From Hofstenia miamia (taxonomy: Eukaryota > Xenacoelomorpha > Acoela): a stretch of DNA of 64,000 nucleotides. Under the pieces are notes generated by a model. The model saw nothing but the letters and a program-made list of their open reading frames with translations. It had not been told where the DNA came from and searched no databases. The DNA lies in the NCBI GenBank assembly GCA_004352715.1, contig SCFE01000113.1, forward strand, positions 1,213,768 through 1,277,767. Reading direction: 5' to 3'. The translations under genes were made by a program, and so were the position numbers. Every line of letters begins with the position of its first letter. Positions within the stretch are counted from its first letter, which is position 1. Positions 36,801 to 46,031 of this stretch are shown piece by piece.

Positions 36801-39800
36801 TTATATCATTTTGATTTTTGACTGTGGTGTGGGATATCTAAAATTGTATTATCTTTAGTTTTCAGTTGTGCTCAAAATCGAAATTTTTCCCTTACATCCC
36901 TACATAGCAAAAAAACCTCAACTAACCTTTCTGCACATATACTAAAATAATACATTTTTATTTTCTTTTATCATTAAAATATACTTAGAATTTATTTTTG
37001 GATGAAAAATTCATAAAATTGATGATCTTACTATACATGATGAAGTAAAAAATTTCATTTTCGCAATTCATATCGTGTGAATAGATTACTATGGAGTGGG
37101 GATCATTACTATGTGCACTTTTAAGGATATTTTATTCGTAATTTTATCTTGGTTCGTTACATTCAGATTCTGGGTGGCATTACAATTTTTAAAGAGCGAT
37201 TTGGGTATTGAGGTTTTTCCAATGTGATCATAAGACAGGTATATCTGAGAATATGTTAATGATTTATTTTTCAATTGACAGTAAATTTTTAAAATGATGT
37301 GGGTCCATTACGGAACTTTTGAAATAGTATGTAATAATTACAATGTGTTGACAATACTTGACTTCCAATATGACTATGCGTAATGCAAGCTGTTCTGATG
37401 AAATCTATTGCATTATATACTAAGTAGAATTCAAAATTGTGTGGGTTCGTTATGTGGAATTACTCTAGAATAATTCATTAAATGTAAAACACACGTTAGG
37501 AAAAATGCAGTGTTTGAAATAAAGGTTAAGACACTGTACTTGACAAATTATTTTTGCAAGGATTCAAATTATAAATTTGATGTTCTGCTCCAATAAGTCA
37601 ATTTTCTTGTTGACAATTCAAATTTGAATATTGTAATATCTTTCCTATGTCTCCCTTGAACAGGCTACCTGTGAACTACTCCATAAATTAACATAGTATG
37701 TCAAAAAACCCTACTGCGAAATTAGCTTAAGAAACAATGAGTTGCCTATGATATAGAACTAGGTAAACTGAATATCAGATGATGCTTCAGTTAGCCAATA
37801 AGAAGTACTGTTTTGTGTAACACGTATCATTTTTAATCGTATTTAAGCCATTAACTACTTATTTGTATTATTCAATAATATCTGTGAGGTAGAAAAAGTA
37901 CACCAAACTGTATCCGCGTAGTAAAAAAGTAAACTGGTTCTAACTTTTAGAGCATTGTACGACTACAGAGCTTCTATAAGCATTTGAGATTTTATTAAAA
38001 TATGTAAAAATCTTCATTGGACAAAAATATCGATGGCAGTTTTTGCATATTCGAAACCATATTTTGCAAAATTAATTTTCCTTTTTTATTGAAAAATGGA
38101 GGCCCACTTTTTAAGTTAAACCATAAAATAATTAAAAACAGATTAAATACATCAAATTCAATTAGATCGAGAAGAAGTCTTTGTGACGTGCTCAATTTTT
38201 CCGTCAAAGCAAAACCATTTTAAGGGTATTTTGAGTTTGATGGTATTCAATTATTTCAATGTGCATTCCAAAGCGGTTCATTGTGACTTTTAGCTGTGTA
38301 AGTATCAAGGATTGCCTACAAAAGTGGTGTAAGAGGTTTGAGTAAGTTTCGGTTCAAGGCTTGAACTGTAAATTTAACCCACTCTTTAAAACATAAAAAA
38401 ACGAAATAATTGAATTTGTTTTTAGACCTATAGTCGCCCTGATTTTTAAGGGTTTGATGGCACTGAAAAAATCTGCAGTCCTAAATCGTTAGAAATTCTG
38501 CACACTCTTGTAGTAAAATCATTCTAATTTATTGTAATTCTCACGAATAAAGAGTCTTAAAAAGATAAATTACACGAATACATGTTTGGGAAACATTACA
38601 AAATACATTCTAATTCTTCTACATTCTGTGATGGTTTTCAAAAATAATTTTAATCTCTTATAGCTCACGAACAAAAACTGATAGTTACATCTTGCTCCAA
38701 TATTCAGCCGTTGGGTTATAAAGCATATGGAACAAACTCCAACACAATTTCCCAATATTTTTCACTGTAAATCGTTCATTAGGGGATAAGTTTCAAATAA
38801 AATCGCGAAAATAACAGTACGCCTCAAACCATAATTTTTGGACAGAATTTTGGTGAAAAAACCTTACTTTGTTTCGATACAACTGAAAAATTCACTCATC
38901 TGCGAGAGAAACAGGGCTGCAAACTACTTTCGCGAAGTTTCCATAAAACTCCGCCAGTTTTCCTGGAGCAAATCTGTAGTATTTGTTAAAAAATTTGGGT
39001 GTTTGTTTTTGATATCCGATGTAGACAATGACACATGCACTGTTGTATTTTGATAGAATTTCTTTTGCAGAGCTGAATTGGTACAATAATTTACAAACTT
39101 CCATTCGCAAATAAAACTGGACTTCTAAAACAATTGAAAGATTTAAATAAAATAAGAAGAAATTCCTGAGAATTCTTAACCTATACCTATCCAGCAAATA
39201 TTATGGTTGAATAGAACGCCTATGTTATGTATCGCATGAGTTCGTTTAAGGCGAGAGTTTAAAATATATGCCGTCCCTTCGTAAGGCTTGCCATTGTGTT
39301 AGATTTTTCCAACAACACAACAGCAAACACTTTTGTGCCATATAAAAGGCAGAACACGACACAACAGTCATTAATTGTATTATTAAGGTATTAATCAAAG
39401 TTCAAGGATAGCAAATGCGATTTTTGTTTCACCAAATCTGTTAATAACAAAATATAATGATTCCAATATAACCACAGCAATCCGAAATAGTAATTAGTTA
39501 TTGCATTTAAATGTATACTGAAGTATTTGCAATAAAATCCAAAAATTTTCTTTTTAATCAAAAAAATACTGTGAATGATAACTTCGTAATAAATAGTAGA
39601 GGCCGAGCGTACGAAGTGCCACTTTTTTCTGATTGGTCGAGAGGTGACCTTTGACCTCTGCCAGCTCGTGGATATTAACGGGGGTGTTGCATTGACATCA
39701 TGGAAATTGTCATTTTGTATTGATTCACTTACTTAATAGTTTTTGTGATATTTACAGAGGGTCAATTTAGTTTACATGTTTATTTGTTTGCATACCTCTA

Positions 39801-42800
39801 TTTGTTGCTAATATACGTGACATTGTTAGCTGGGGGTTTACATCAGGTTTGTGATAATACATTGTTGACTAATTCGTAATTTTCCTTTACTTAAAAAATT
39901 CCGTGCATATCTATTTTTTAGCTAGTCTATGTACACATTTTAATTCGTCTTTTGGGAAACCATACAATGCAACAAAAGGTTATATTTCGTTTTTTTCAAA
40001 TGCGCAGCTACTCAATTGTAACTATTCTTACATTTAATTCGATTTTCGCTATGTTACTAATTAGAATCAGGAAATAGGTTTTCAAATACAATGCAGAAAA
40101 TATGCTTCAAACTTAATAAACCAATGTTTGAATTATAGGCATAATAAATCGCTAAAAAATGTAATTCCTAAAGTAGATGATAAAACGAATTTCATTTGCT
40201 GAAAAATCAAAACTTGTTTATGCCAAAACTCGCACTTTCTAATATTTGAACATATTTAAACGCATGTTGTATAATCCACAAGACAAGACAAAATGTAATT
40301 TATTTCACGATTCACTTATAATAATCGTATATACACTTAAGTTTGTCTATTGTTCATGTCATTGTTGATGTTTAGTTCGTATATTGTCACAATCTTTTCC
40401 AAAGTACGCATCCATCGTCGTTTTTCGGCAAAGGTTGTTCATCTGCTAGTCTTAAGAATGAAGAATATCAACTCCAAATGAGATATCTAAGTATAGAATA
40501 AGAAATATGCATATGCAAGGCTTTTTTCAAAATTAAATGGGAAATAAACTCTTCAACTATTGTGTGTATTACACACGTTGTGTGATAGACAATTTCTATC
40601 AATAACAGACTGAATTTACCATGGGAATGAAACGAGAGGAGAACTTCATAATTAAATAAGTACAAACTCGCACACACACGAATTAAATCAAGAAGGGAAT
40701 ATAATAAACGTTATCGTTTTTTTATTAGCAATCTATCTAATGTACAATAAATACGACCGAAAATGTTTAAAATGCTTTATCGAGATTCTTTTAGTGCTGA
40801 AGCGAAATAAAAAAAGAGAAATAGCAATTGTCTAAAAGCACAATAATCAAAAGGTATGATTAAAAAATACATGTAGGTATGAGAAATGTAAAGAATTTTT
40901 ATTTGTTCTATTTCTAAAATTCTATTATTTTTCTATCAGCTTGGAGAAGTTCAAACTTTTACTAATTGTGAAGCAATGTCTTTATTACACGGGTCTTGAT
41001 TAGAAAAACTTTGACTTACAAAAAATATAACTAATATATTGAAAATTTTATTAAGTACAATAAAATGATGGCAATTAATAACGATTAATTCGGTATTTCA
41101 GCAGTGCCGTATGCCTCTCAGTTAGGGGTGCAACCCCTCCTGCATTTAGCTGTCACATAGCATTGAGTGTGTATCTTAGCAATAACTTTACATATCCAAA
41201 GACACACATTCATTTTGATAGTTTCACAAATAATAACAATGAAGCCAATAACAATTATCTAAGCTGCTTTAAGTTCTTGAATAGATAAACCTTAAGCTGC
41301 TTAAGAATTTTTAAGTGTGCTGGTAACAGCATAATGCGTGCTGCTAACAACTAATTAAATTGGTTTCCACTAACAAGGCACTTTTGTGCTATATTTTTCT
41401 GTTTTTCGGGGGCATTATAAGAGCTCTGTGAATTAATTTAAGTTCATGCATTACTGTTTACAAAGCTCATTATTGGATAATACTCTAAAATAAGAACAAA
41501 TGAAATTGAAAATAGTAAATCATTGAATTTTTTATCGCCCAAATTAGGAATTCGGATTTTAATTGGCTCTGATCAAAAGCAGCAACTTGTTCATAAACAA
41601 ATCTGAAAATCAATCATACTTATTTGACTGATACATAAATAGGGAAAAATTCAAATCTGAAATATTTTTCAAATCCAAATCTGGCGTCACTTTAGTTATT
41701 ACTAATAATACATGGGTAGAAGTTGCTCTGTAGCAGGTTATTACTCTAAGCCTAACGTTCCAATGTATGGTTTTCCAAGTGATCCTGAAAGACGGACAAT
41801 TTGGCTCGCCAGTCTGCCAAATATAATTACTAATGTAATGCAAAATATGGCAGTGTGTGGATTACACTTCCAGGACGATGTGCAAAAAGAAAAAACAAAA
41901 GGTAGTGTTTTTTGCAATATGTGTACATGTCTGAGCGTCTAAAGTATATATTAATATGCACATTATAATAACTCATGTAGATCCTAATTAGGCTATTCGT
42001 TGACTTCATATACAGTTTCGATTACATATCAGATTTTTTAGTAAATGATATGTTCAAGAAATTTTGAAGTTTGATCTTTTCCTATTTCAACAGTAAATTT
42101 TAGTTCTTCAACTTGGTTGCTTAGATATTTTTTATAAATACAGTAGAATTGCTTATAAAAATAAAGAGGCTTAATGGCAGTTCCAACTCTGATATCGCAG
42201 TCACTCCCCAGCTGCTAATTTAAATTTGCTATGTTAATATTTCAAAATGTGATAACCGCAGTAAAATATATAATATTTTTATGTATTCTTAGCATTTTGT
42301 GTTTGTCACTCTCAAGTACCAACGGGTCGTTCTGGGTTAAGTTATCTTGTGGAGTTGAACATTTAATAAAAAATGTTTTATCGTATTATGAATTTAATCA
42401 TTTTGAGACTTTTAGAACATCGTCAAGCACAACTAAGTAAATGTACTGAGTTTCACCCACGTTGTTGGTACTGGCCAGATTTATCATCTTTGTACACTGG
42501 AATGGAACATCACATTCGATTCTATGAAGAAACTACAGCAAATAGATATTACCCAGTAAGCATCCTGCGACCTGATTTCACATGGGCACTTAATTATTCT
42601 GAAAGCCAAGTGCTGATTTTTAAGGACTATGGTCCGGGCTGTGTTATGAGAATTCATAGTCATTATCCTCGAACACAAGGTAATGCTGAAGTTGACTTTA
42701 CGATTCCATTCAAATGATCTGCTTTAAGCAACTTTGCCTTTGAATATAAAAAGTGCCAAATAAAGGCTTTGAATATGTAATAATTTATTCCAACATATTA

Positions 42801-44763
42801 AAAAAATTTTTTCAATATAAAATCTCACTATTCGGAACAATTTGATAATCTTAAGAAGTAACTTAATTCAAACGACTTTTAATTTGAAATCTGAAATAGT
42901 TTTTCATGTGTTACATTAAAGTACTTTTATCAAAATTAAATATATAAAATTTTGTTTTTAGCTATTGGTGCAAAGTTGATTTTAGACGGTGTCTCAATTC
43001 ATGTTAATTTCTACCCAAAGTCATTTACAAATGGTGATGTGTTTCCATATTTGCACCCTATTAGCAGAATAAGAGATTTGGAATATGGAAAAAACGGCTA
43101 CTTGCTGCAGTTTCCATTTTGTTACAACTCTTCTGCTGAGGTATACTTGATACTAGCAAATCCAGGCTTCAAAGATTTTAAAACGGCTATGTATGAACTA
43201 GCCAAATGTAGTTTCTCTCATAGTAGGTTTACTTGTGGTCATTACAGTTGTTTGTATGGAATTGTTACATCCATTAAAATACCATTTGGAAAGCATCTTA
43301 TTAACAAGTTTTCAATCAAAGCGTATGAAACTTTGGAAGAACCATATAGGGAATTAGCTCAAGATTTAAGGGATTTTCCTCGGTTTACAAGAAATAACTG
43401 TTTGGAGAATAGCTTAGAAATGGAGGAAAGCAACATCTTATATAATAGCATGGGATATTCTGGAGTGGTTACGACAATAGAAATTGAGATTAATGATAAG
43501 AAAGATGCAGTTTGGTTGAACTATTTCTTGTCAATTATTGTAGATGGCAATAAATCATTAATTAGCAAGGTAACTTTAAATGGACTGTTTGCTATATCAA
43601 CAGTTGATAGAACATTTGAATCAATGGCGAATGGATTTGCACCTTCATCTTGTAATTCTGACTATTTCAGAGGAATCTTTAAGTTACCAATGCCATTCAG
43701 TAGTAGCCTAAAAGTAATTTTACACAGTGAAGCCAAATCTAAAGTGTTTTACCGAATTTCTGTTGATAAAAAAATACACAAACATTCTATTTCTTACTTA
43801 AAAATAGTTCAAACAGCTTTCAATTTTTTTCCATTTGAATCCGCAAAAGTGCTCTTAAACATAACAAATTCCACTGGCAGATACGTAGGAATGTCCATAA
43901 GTGCGATATGCAAATATGCAATATTGGAGCATCGAAACAAGTATAATCTTGTTGAGACTGATATTGACATATGGAAAGACAGACTCAAACTTCCTGTGTC
44001 ATATGGGACTGGATTGGAAGATTACTTTGGATATAACAGTGCATGCTTGGGAGTGCAAAAAACATTAGCTTTTCAAGGATGCATCAGTAGTGTTGATCAA
44101 AAAACTAAAAGAGAAAGTTTGTATTTTTATCGATATCACTTTTTTGATCCCGTTTTTTTCTTTGATTCTTTCGAAATCGCTTGGGAGGGCGAGGGCGATA
44201 AGATCTCAGTTGAAAAACAGATTCCAATGCAATCTTTGTATGAATTGGAAGTAACCAAGAAGCCTTTCATAACAGCAACCAGCTTTCTTTATCTTGAAAA
44301 GCAAGAATCAAAAATGATTTTGGTAGATTCGTTCGAAATAGGGAAGGTAAAGTCGAGAAGTGCTCATAAGTTTCAAACAAAGCAAAGTGATTTAAACTGT
44401 ACTAAATCTAAGCCCACACGATACACTGGACTTAAACATCAAGGTTTTCCACTGAGCGCTAACATATGCAGCTTAAAATTACCTTTTGTTTTTCACATAA
44501 ATGCTAAAGTTAACGCAGACTTATTAATTAGAAGACATTTTCACTGCATTCCTTTTGATTGGAATAGTGAAGCAAACATTAAGATAAACGATAAGTTTGT
44601 TGGTCGTTGGTTCACTCCTAAAGGATCTATTAATGAATCCCATTCATTATGTGATCATGAGATTGCAGTAGACAAAAGCTTTATTAAAAGTGAAAATAAA
44701 ATAGAAATCCAACCACTAACTACTTGGAGAGATTTTAAATTAGAATTTTTCTCAATTTTATAG
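25919..44763 (+). CDS. Secreted DUF2961 / GH172-like protein, five exons
   Basis: Joining 25919-25995, 35089-35135, 35274-35315, 42416-42679 and 42962-44763 gives an uninterrupted 743-residue frame. All introns are GT/AG and phases match (2,1,1,1). Residues 1-21 form a signal peptide. Family landmarks are G128-P-G-C (exon 4), L385-P-M-P-F, G-R-Y-V-G, E475-T-D, G492-T-G-L-E-D-Y-F and Y-R534-Y-H-F-F-D-P. These correspond to the GPG, PMPF, GxYVG, GEGD, GTGTEDYF and YRxHxxDP signatures of DUF2961. Bacterial DUF2961 proteins are GH172 enzymes acting on fructo- or arabinofuranosides in double jelly-roll folds. GEGD is altered here, so activity is uncertain. The first intron is about 9 kb and hosts several transposons. 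The family call is firm. The exon chain is inferred but strongly constrained. Confidence 0.82.
26813..27588 (-). repeat. hAT internal direct duplication, copy 1
   Basis: It matches 27597-28368 almost base for base, with a few indels. Unlike other duplications in the window, no N marks the join, so it may be a real tandem duplication inside the transposase or an unmarked assembly error. Confidence 0.85.
27597..28368 (-). repeat. hAT internal direct duplication, copy 2
   Basis: Partner of 26813-27588. This copy keeps the longer open frame through the transposase core (28756-27986), so it is probably the original. Confidence 0.85.
29842..29842. other. Single-N join between diverged repeats
   Basis: About 29610-29841 and 29862-30085 are similar but clearly not identical (for example GGGCTAATTGCGTAGG against GGTGTAATTGCGTGGG), as expected if two alleles or two element copies were joined. 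Confidence 0.65.
30413..31806. other. Intron sequence, nothing recognised
   Basis: AT-rich sequence between the hAT target duplication and the next microsatellite. A frame at 30639-30860 has no protein features. Confidence 0.5.
31808..32214. repeat. (TA)n array containing a 346-bp assembly gap
   Basis: TA repeats flank N from 31838 to 32183. The right side runs directly into the reverse-transcriptase remnant of a Penelope-like element. Confidence 0.95.
32500..33246 (+). CDS. Farnesyl pyrophosphate synthase, 5'-truncated intronless copy
   Basis: FPPS condenses isopentenyl and allylic diphosphates into farnesyl diphosphate for sterol and isoprenoid synthesis. The homology starts at ADDIMDKSLTRRGCPCW, the first Asp-rich motif, and runs unbroken to the C-terminal KIYKRTK. 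Landmarks include VGFDAINDSF, TPVGAKVDLNTYTQERYD, YKTAYYSFCLPVAAA and FQIQEDFLDCFGDPAVTGKI followed by GTDIENNKCS. About 250 of the usual ~350 residues are present. The N-terminal third is absent and a TAA lies four codons before the first motif, so translation could only start at the ATG at 32512, inside that motif. The second Asp-rich motif is EDFLD rather than DDYLD. The lack of introns suggests a retrocopy. The frame is intact. Confidence 0.8.
   Translation, partial: ADDIMDKSLTRRGCPCWNKVESVGFDAINDSFFVEQMVFAILSQQCQKESCYKHLVHLFQDTIFQTVVEQSLDLTRTPVGAKVDLNTYTQERYDAIVLYKTAYYSFCLPVAAALIIFGINDQDILQSTQKVLLELGRYFQIQEDFLDCFGDPAVTGKIGTDIENNKCSRLVVVTPEQKNTLESNYGKDDPNKYKIIKDLYTSLDLQKIHHQYEETSYKSVFQLIENFNFPYDKQVLTLFAEKIYKRTK
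33312..33336 (+). terminator. Polyadenylation signal and A-run behind the FPPS copy
   Basis: AATAAA at 33312-33317 lies about 65 bp after the FPPS stop and is followed 14 bp later by a run of six A. The endonuclease part of the Penelope-like element resumes immediately afterwards, as expected if a polyadenylated transcript had been inserted. Confidence 0.5.
33761..33884. repeat. (TA)n array with a 65-bp gap, between two convergent Penelope-like elements
   Basis: TA repeats flank N from 33792 to 33856. The 3' ends of the two PLEs face each other across this array. Confidence 0.95.
33885..34741 (-). mobile_element. Penelope-like element 2, RT end plus GIY-YIG endonuclease
   Basis: Reading leftward from 34741: KFNTIPALFNRAIFQSSNYK and ILKENGYPIKLI (RT C-terminus), a linker with IFVQYIENFRTYATKLK, then after frameshifts CDNCNKSYIWENKRHLGTRM followed by KEHKRG, a GIY-YIG endonuclease start in which the usual YIGKTKRH reads YIWENKRH. 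The element ends near GATGATTCCTAGCAATCGAAAC, the same type of 3' terminal motif as element 1. Stops in the linker show it is inactive. Confidence 0.8.
34742..35088. other. Intron 1 remainder, nothing recognised
   Basis: AT-rich sequence between Penelope-like element 2 and exon 2. It ends in a pyrimidine-rich acceptor (TTATGTTACTTTTTAG). Confidence 0.5.
35089..35135 (+). CDS. GH172-like gene, exon 2
   Basis: 47 nt between CTTTTTAG and GTAAGT. Only the frame required by exon 1 is open: NNNPLTFGAQKSLIK, with one base left for exon 3. The exon is too short to find by frame length alone. Splice strength and phase agreement support it. Confidence 0.7.
35201..35225. repeat. (TA)n microsatellite in intron 2
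   Basis: The TA run lies within the 138-bp intron between exons 2 and 3. Confidence 0.95.
35274..35315 (+). CDS. GH172-like gene, exon 3
   Basis: 42 nt between CATTTTTTAG and GTAAGT, reading (V)SLPEADRLSLLEN in the required frame. DUF2961 proteins often begin with a similar short 'L..L.LL' segment before the first jelly roll. Phase 1 at the end matches exon 4. Confidence 0.7.
35316..37689. other. Intron 3, first part, nothing recognised
   Basis: No coding or transposon domain was seen. Frames at 35547, 35711 and 37089 are short and unremarkable. Confidence 0.5.
37690..37930 (+). repeat. Diverged direct repeat of 1230-1450
   Basis: See the partner at 1230-1450. The shared order of words and final GTAAAAAAGTAAAC support common origin. 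Confidence 0.6.
37931..39340. other. Intron 3, middle part, nothing recognised
   Basis: Overlapping short frames at 37995-38223 and 38838-39197 occur on both strands without protein features. Confidence 0.5.
39341..39370 (+). promoter_or_regulatory. TATA-box-like sequence
   Basis: TATAAAAG at 39341-39348 with a CAGTCA word about 20 bp downstream. It is in a slightly GC-richer patch but no gene start follows, so it may be chance. Confidence 0.2.
39632..39657. promoter_or_regulatory. Perfect DR1 nuclear-receptor half-site pair with adjacent inverted CCAAT box
   Basis: TGACCTTTGACCT (39645-39657) is two AGGTCA half-sites on the minus strand with one-base spacing, the DR1 arrangement bound by HNF4/RXR-type receptors. 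ATTGG, a reverse CCAAT, lies at 39632-39636. The surrounding 39600-39690 is GC-richer than its neighbours. It is inside intron 3 of the GH172-like gene. Function is inferred from motif only. Confidence 0.35.
39700..41711. other. Intron 3, third part, nothing recognised
   Basis: AT-rich sequence. No domain was seen in the few short frames. Confidence 0.5.
41712..41901 (+). pseudogene. THAP-type zinc-finger exon with a lost Cys ligand
   Basis: The frame starts MGRSCSVAGYYSKPNVPMYG and continues FPSDPERRTIWLASLP, then NMAVCGLHF, ending at AAAAG before GTAGTG. This is the THAP layout: Cys near position 5, the 'FP.D..RR..W' core, and a C-x2-H pair at the end. THAP domains bind DNA through a C2CH zinc site. 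Here the expected second Cys of the first pair is Tyr (TAT where TGT is usual), so zinc binding is probably lost. It may be the first exon of a THAP gene or transposase remnant. It lies in intron 3 of the GH172-like gene and no following exon was found. Confidence 0.65.
42416..42679 (+). CDS. GH172-like gene, exon 4
   Basis: 264 nt between GAGACTTTTAG and GTAATG. It reads EHRQAQLSKCTEFHPRCWYW, then RFYEETTANRYYPV, and the family signature YGPGCVMRIHSH, ending PRTQ plus one base. Starting here removes an apparent frame conflict with the hydrophobic frame at 42231, which is therefore intronic. Confidence 0.82.
42962..44763 (+). CDS. GH172-like gene, exon 5 (main DUF2961 region)
   Basis: 1802 nt from the TTTTTAG acceptor to TAG. 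It carries both jelly-roll signatures: LQFPFCYNSSAEVYL early and FKLPMPFSSSLKVIL later. Next come GRYVGMSISA, ETDIDIWKD, SYGTGLEDYFGYNSACLG, YRYHFFDPVFFFDSF and a C-terminal beta domain (HFHCIPFDWNSEANIKI, then CDHEIAVDKS). It is one uninterrupted frame of about 600 codons in a region full of stops, strong evidence for selection until recently. Confidence 0.92.
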
Positions 44764-45039
44764 TTATTTCAAAATGCACTGGCATTAATTTAGTTTTGAA
44801 GAATTAATTTAATGCATTTTATTTTATACAATTGCTTCATTAAATGATTTACATGTAGTGGAAACATTACAATCTCTGTTTCCTATAAAAGAGATTTTAA
44901 GCTGAAGTTTTTCTCAATTTTATTTTAATTTTGAAAATGCAGTGTCTTTAATGTACTTTTTAGTAATAAATTTTATGTAATGCAATTGTTTTGTTTATGA
45001 CATGCGTGTGGTGGAAATATAAGCGTTCTTTCTATAAAA
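44728..45039 (+). repeat. Tandem duplication of the gene's last codons and 3' UTR
   Basis: The end of the reading frame (RDFKLEFFSIL-stop) and the following ~150 bp occur again at 44890-45039 as RDFKLKFFSIL plus a diverged UTR. The period is 162 bp. The second copy lies after the stop and is not translated. Confidence 0.75.
44965..44970 (+). terminator. Polyadenylation signal of the GH172-like gene
   Basis: AATAAA about 200 bp after the stop, within the second UTR copy. A further AATAAA occurs near 45050. Confidence 0.5.
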
Positions 45040-45378
45040 TGTACATGTAATAAATTTTATATTTAGTTTCAAATTTTTTTAATTTCACATTGTTTTGTCA
45101 CGGCATGTCGAAAAATATGTTTTTGTTGCAATTCATTCAAATTTTCAGAAGTAAATTCGGATATAATAAAAATATTCCACGTATAATTTAATGAAGTTCT
45201 ATCGTCTACTTTACAAGATATACTTAGACAATTTAGTTGATAACTACTACTTACAAAATCAAAAGTAACGAAACTATTTGGGAATTTATTAAGTAAAAAC
45301 TTTAAAGAATCTAATCATTATTAACCAATTGACTGTCTCGTCTTAAAGACAAATATAATCAAACAACATATCTTTTGT
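45040..45378. other. Intergenic, nothing recognised
   Basis: AT-rich sequence between the 3' end of the GH172-like gene and the minus-strand remnant. Confidence 0.5.
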
Positions 45379-45858
45379 TCACCACCCATCAAAGCGCTCT
45401 TCAAAACTTTTCATTTGTTGATGCATTCTTTCGCCATGCTCTTCGGAAAAAGTGACAATATATTTCGAAAATTGTTCTTGATACCTAAAGAGCAGTTTCA
45501 TTTTATTGTCATTCGCTGCACAGCAAGATTTTTGTATGAATGTATCAAATGATTTATTTTTTCTTTCCAGTCGAAACAAACATCTTGACCAAAAGCGCGT
45601 GAAACAACAGAATGGAATGAACCCCCCAAACCTCTTCCTGTATTGGATCTATGGAAAAGCGGAATTGTTCATCATTAAAAAGTCGTCGGATTTCGGGTAA
45701 ATTGAAGACACTGTTTTCTAGTTTTGCATGCATATGAGAAACATGCAGTTACCTTGTCCCAATTTTTAGCAAACACTTTAAATAAAACAAGTTTTAAATT
45801 TAGGTATATTTTTTAGTTGAGAAGAGCTCAGCTAAGGTTGAATGATGCAGATGAATTT

Positions 45859-45860
<2 letters not shown>

Positions 45861-45892
<32 letters not shown>
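45861..45892. repeat. (TA)n microsatellite
   Basis: Uninterrupted TA run inside the interrupted pseudogene. Confidence 0.95.
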
Positions 45893-45895
<3 letters not shown>

Positions 45896-45904
45896 ACTTT
45901 TTCA

Positions 45905-46031
45905 GGCTTTGATTCATTCCAGAGTAGAGTCCGACGCCGATAATAAATTCATCGGCGGNATATATTTTATTTTTTCGGGTTTGGATTCATTCCAGAGTAG
46001 AGTCCGACGCCGATAATAAATTCATCGGCGG
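45905..46031. repeat. Duplicated 50-bp segment with hairpin around a single N
   Basis: A segment beginning GATTCATTCCAGAGTAGAGT occurs on both sides of the N at 45959, each ending in CGCCGAT-9 bases-ATCGGCG, a 7-bp stem. The repeat is probably an assembly overlap. The hairpin itself is real in either copy. Confidence 0.65.

Noticed and set aside
39341-39370. Core promoter of a new gene
   Set aside because: No coding exon follows within several kb and TATA-like words are frequent in this composition. Kept only as a low-confidence site.
42231-42440. Hydrophobic start (MLIFQNVITAVKYIIFLCIL) just upstream of the GH172 exons as a signal-peptide exon
   Set aside because: It would need a frameshift at about 42438 to enter the DUF2961 frame, whereas the acceptor at 42414-42415 joins exon 3 in perfect phase. 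Exon 1 at 25919 supplies a better signal peptide, backed by a duplicate copy.
45379-45579. Independent small gene for the SEEHGER segment
   Set aside because: It lies in order with the CxxC fragment at 46.7 kb and both belong to one known multicopy family, so it is a remnant.
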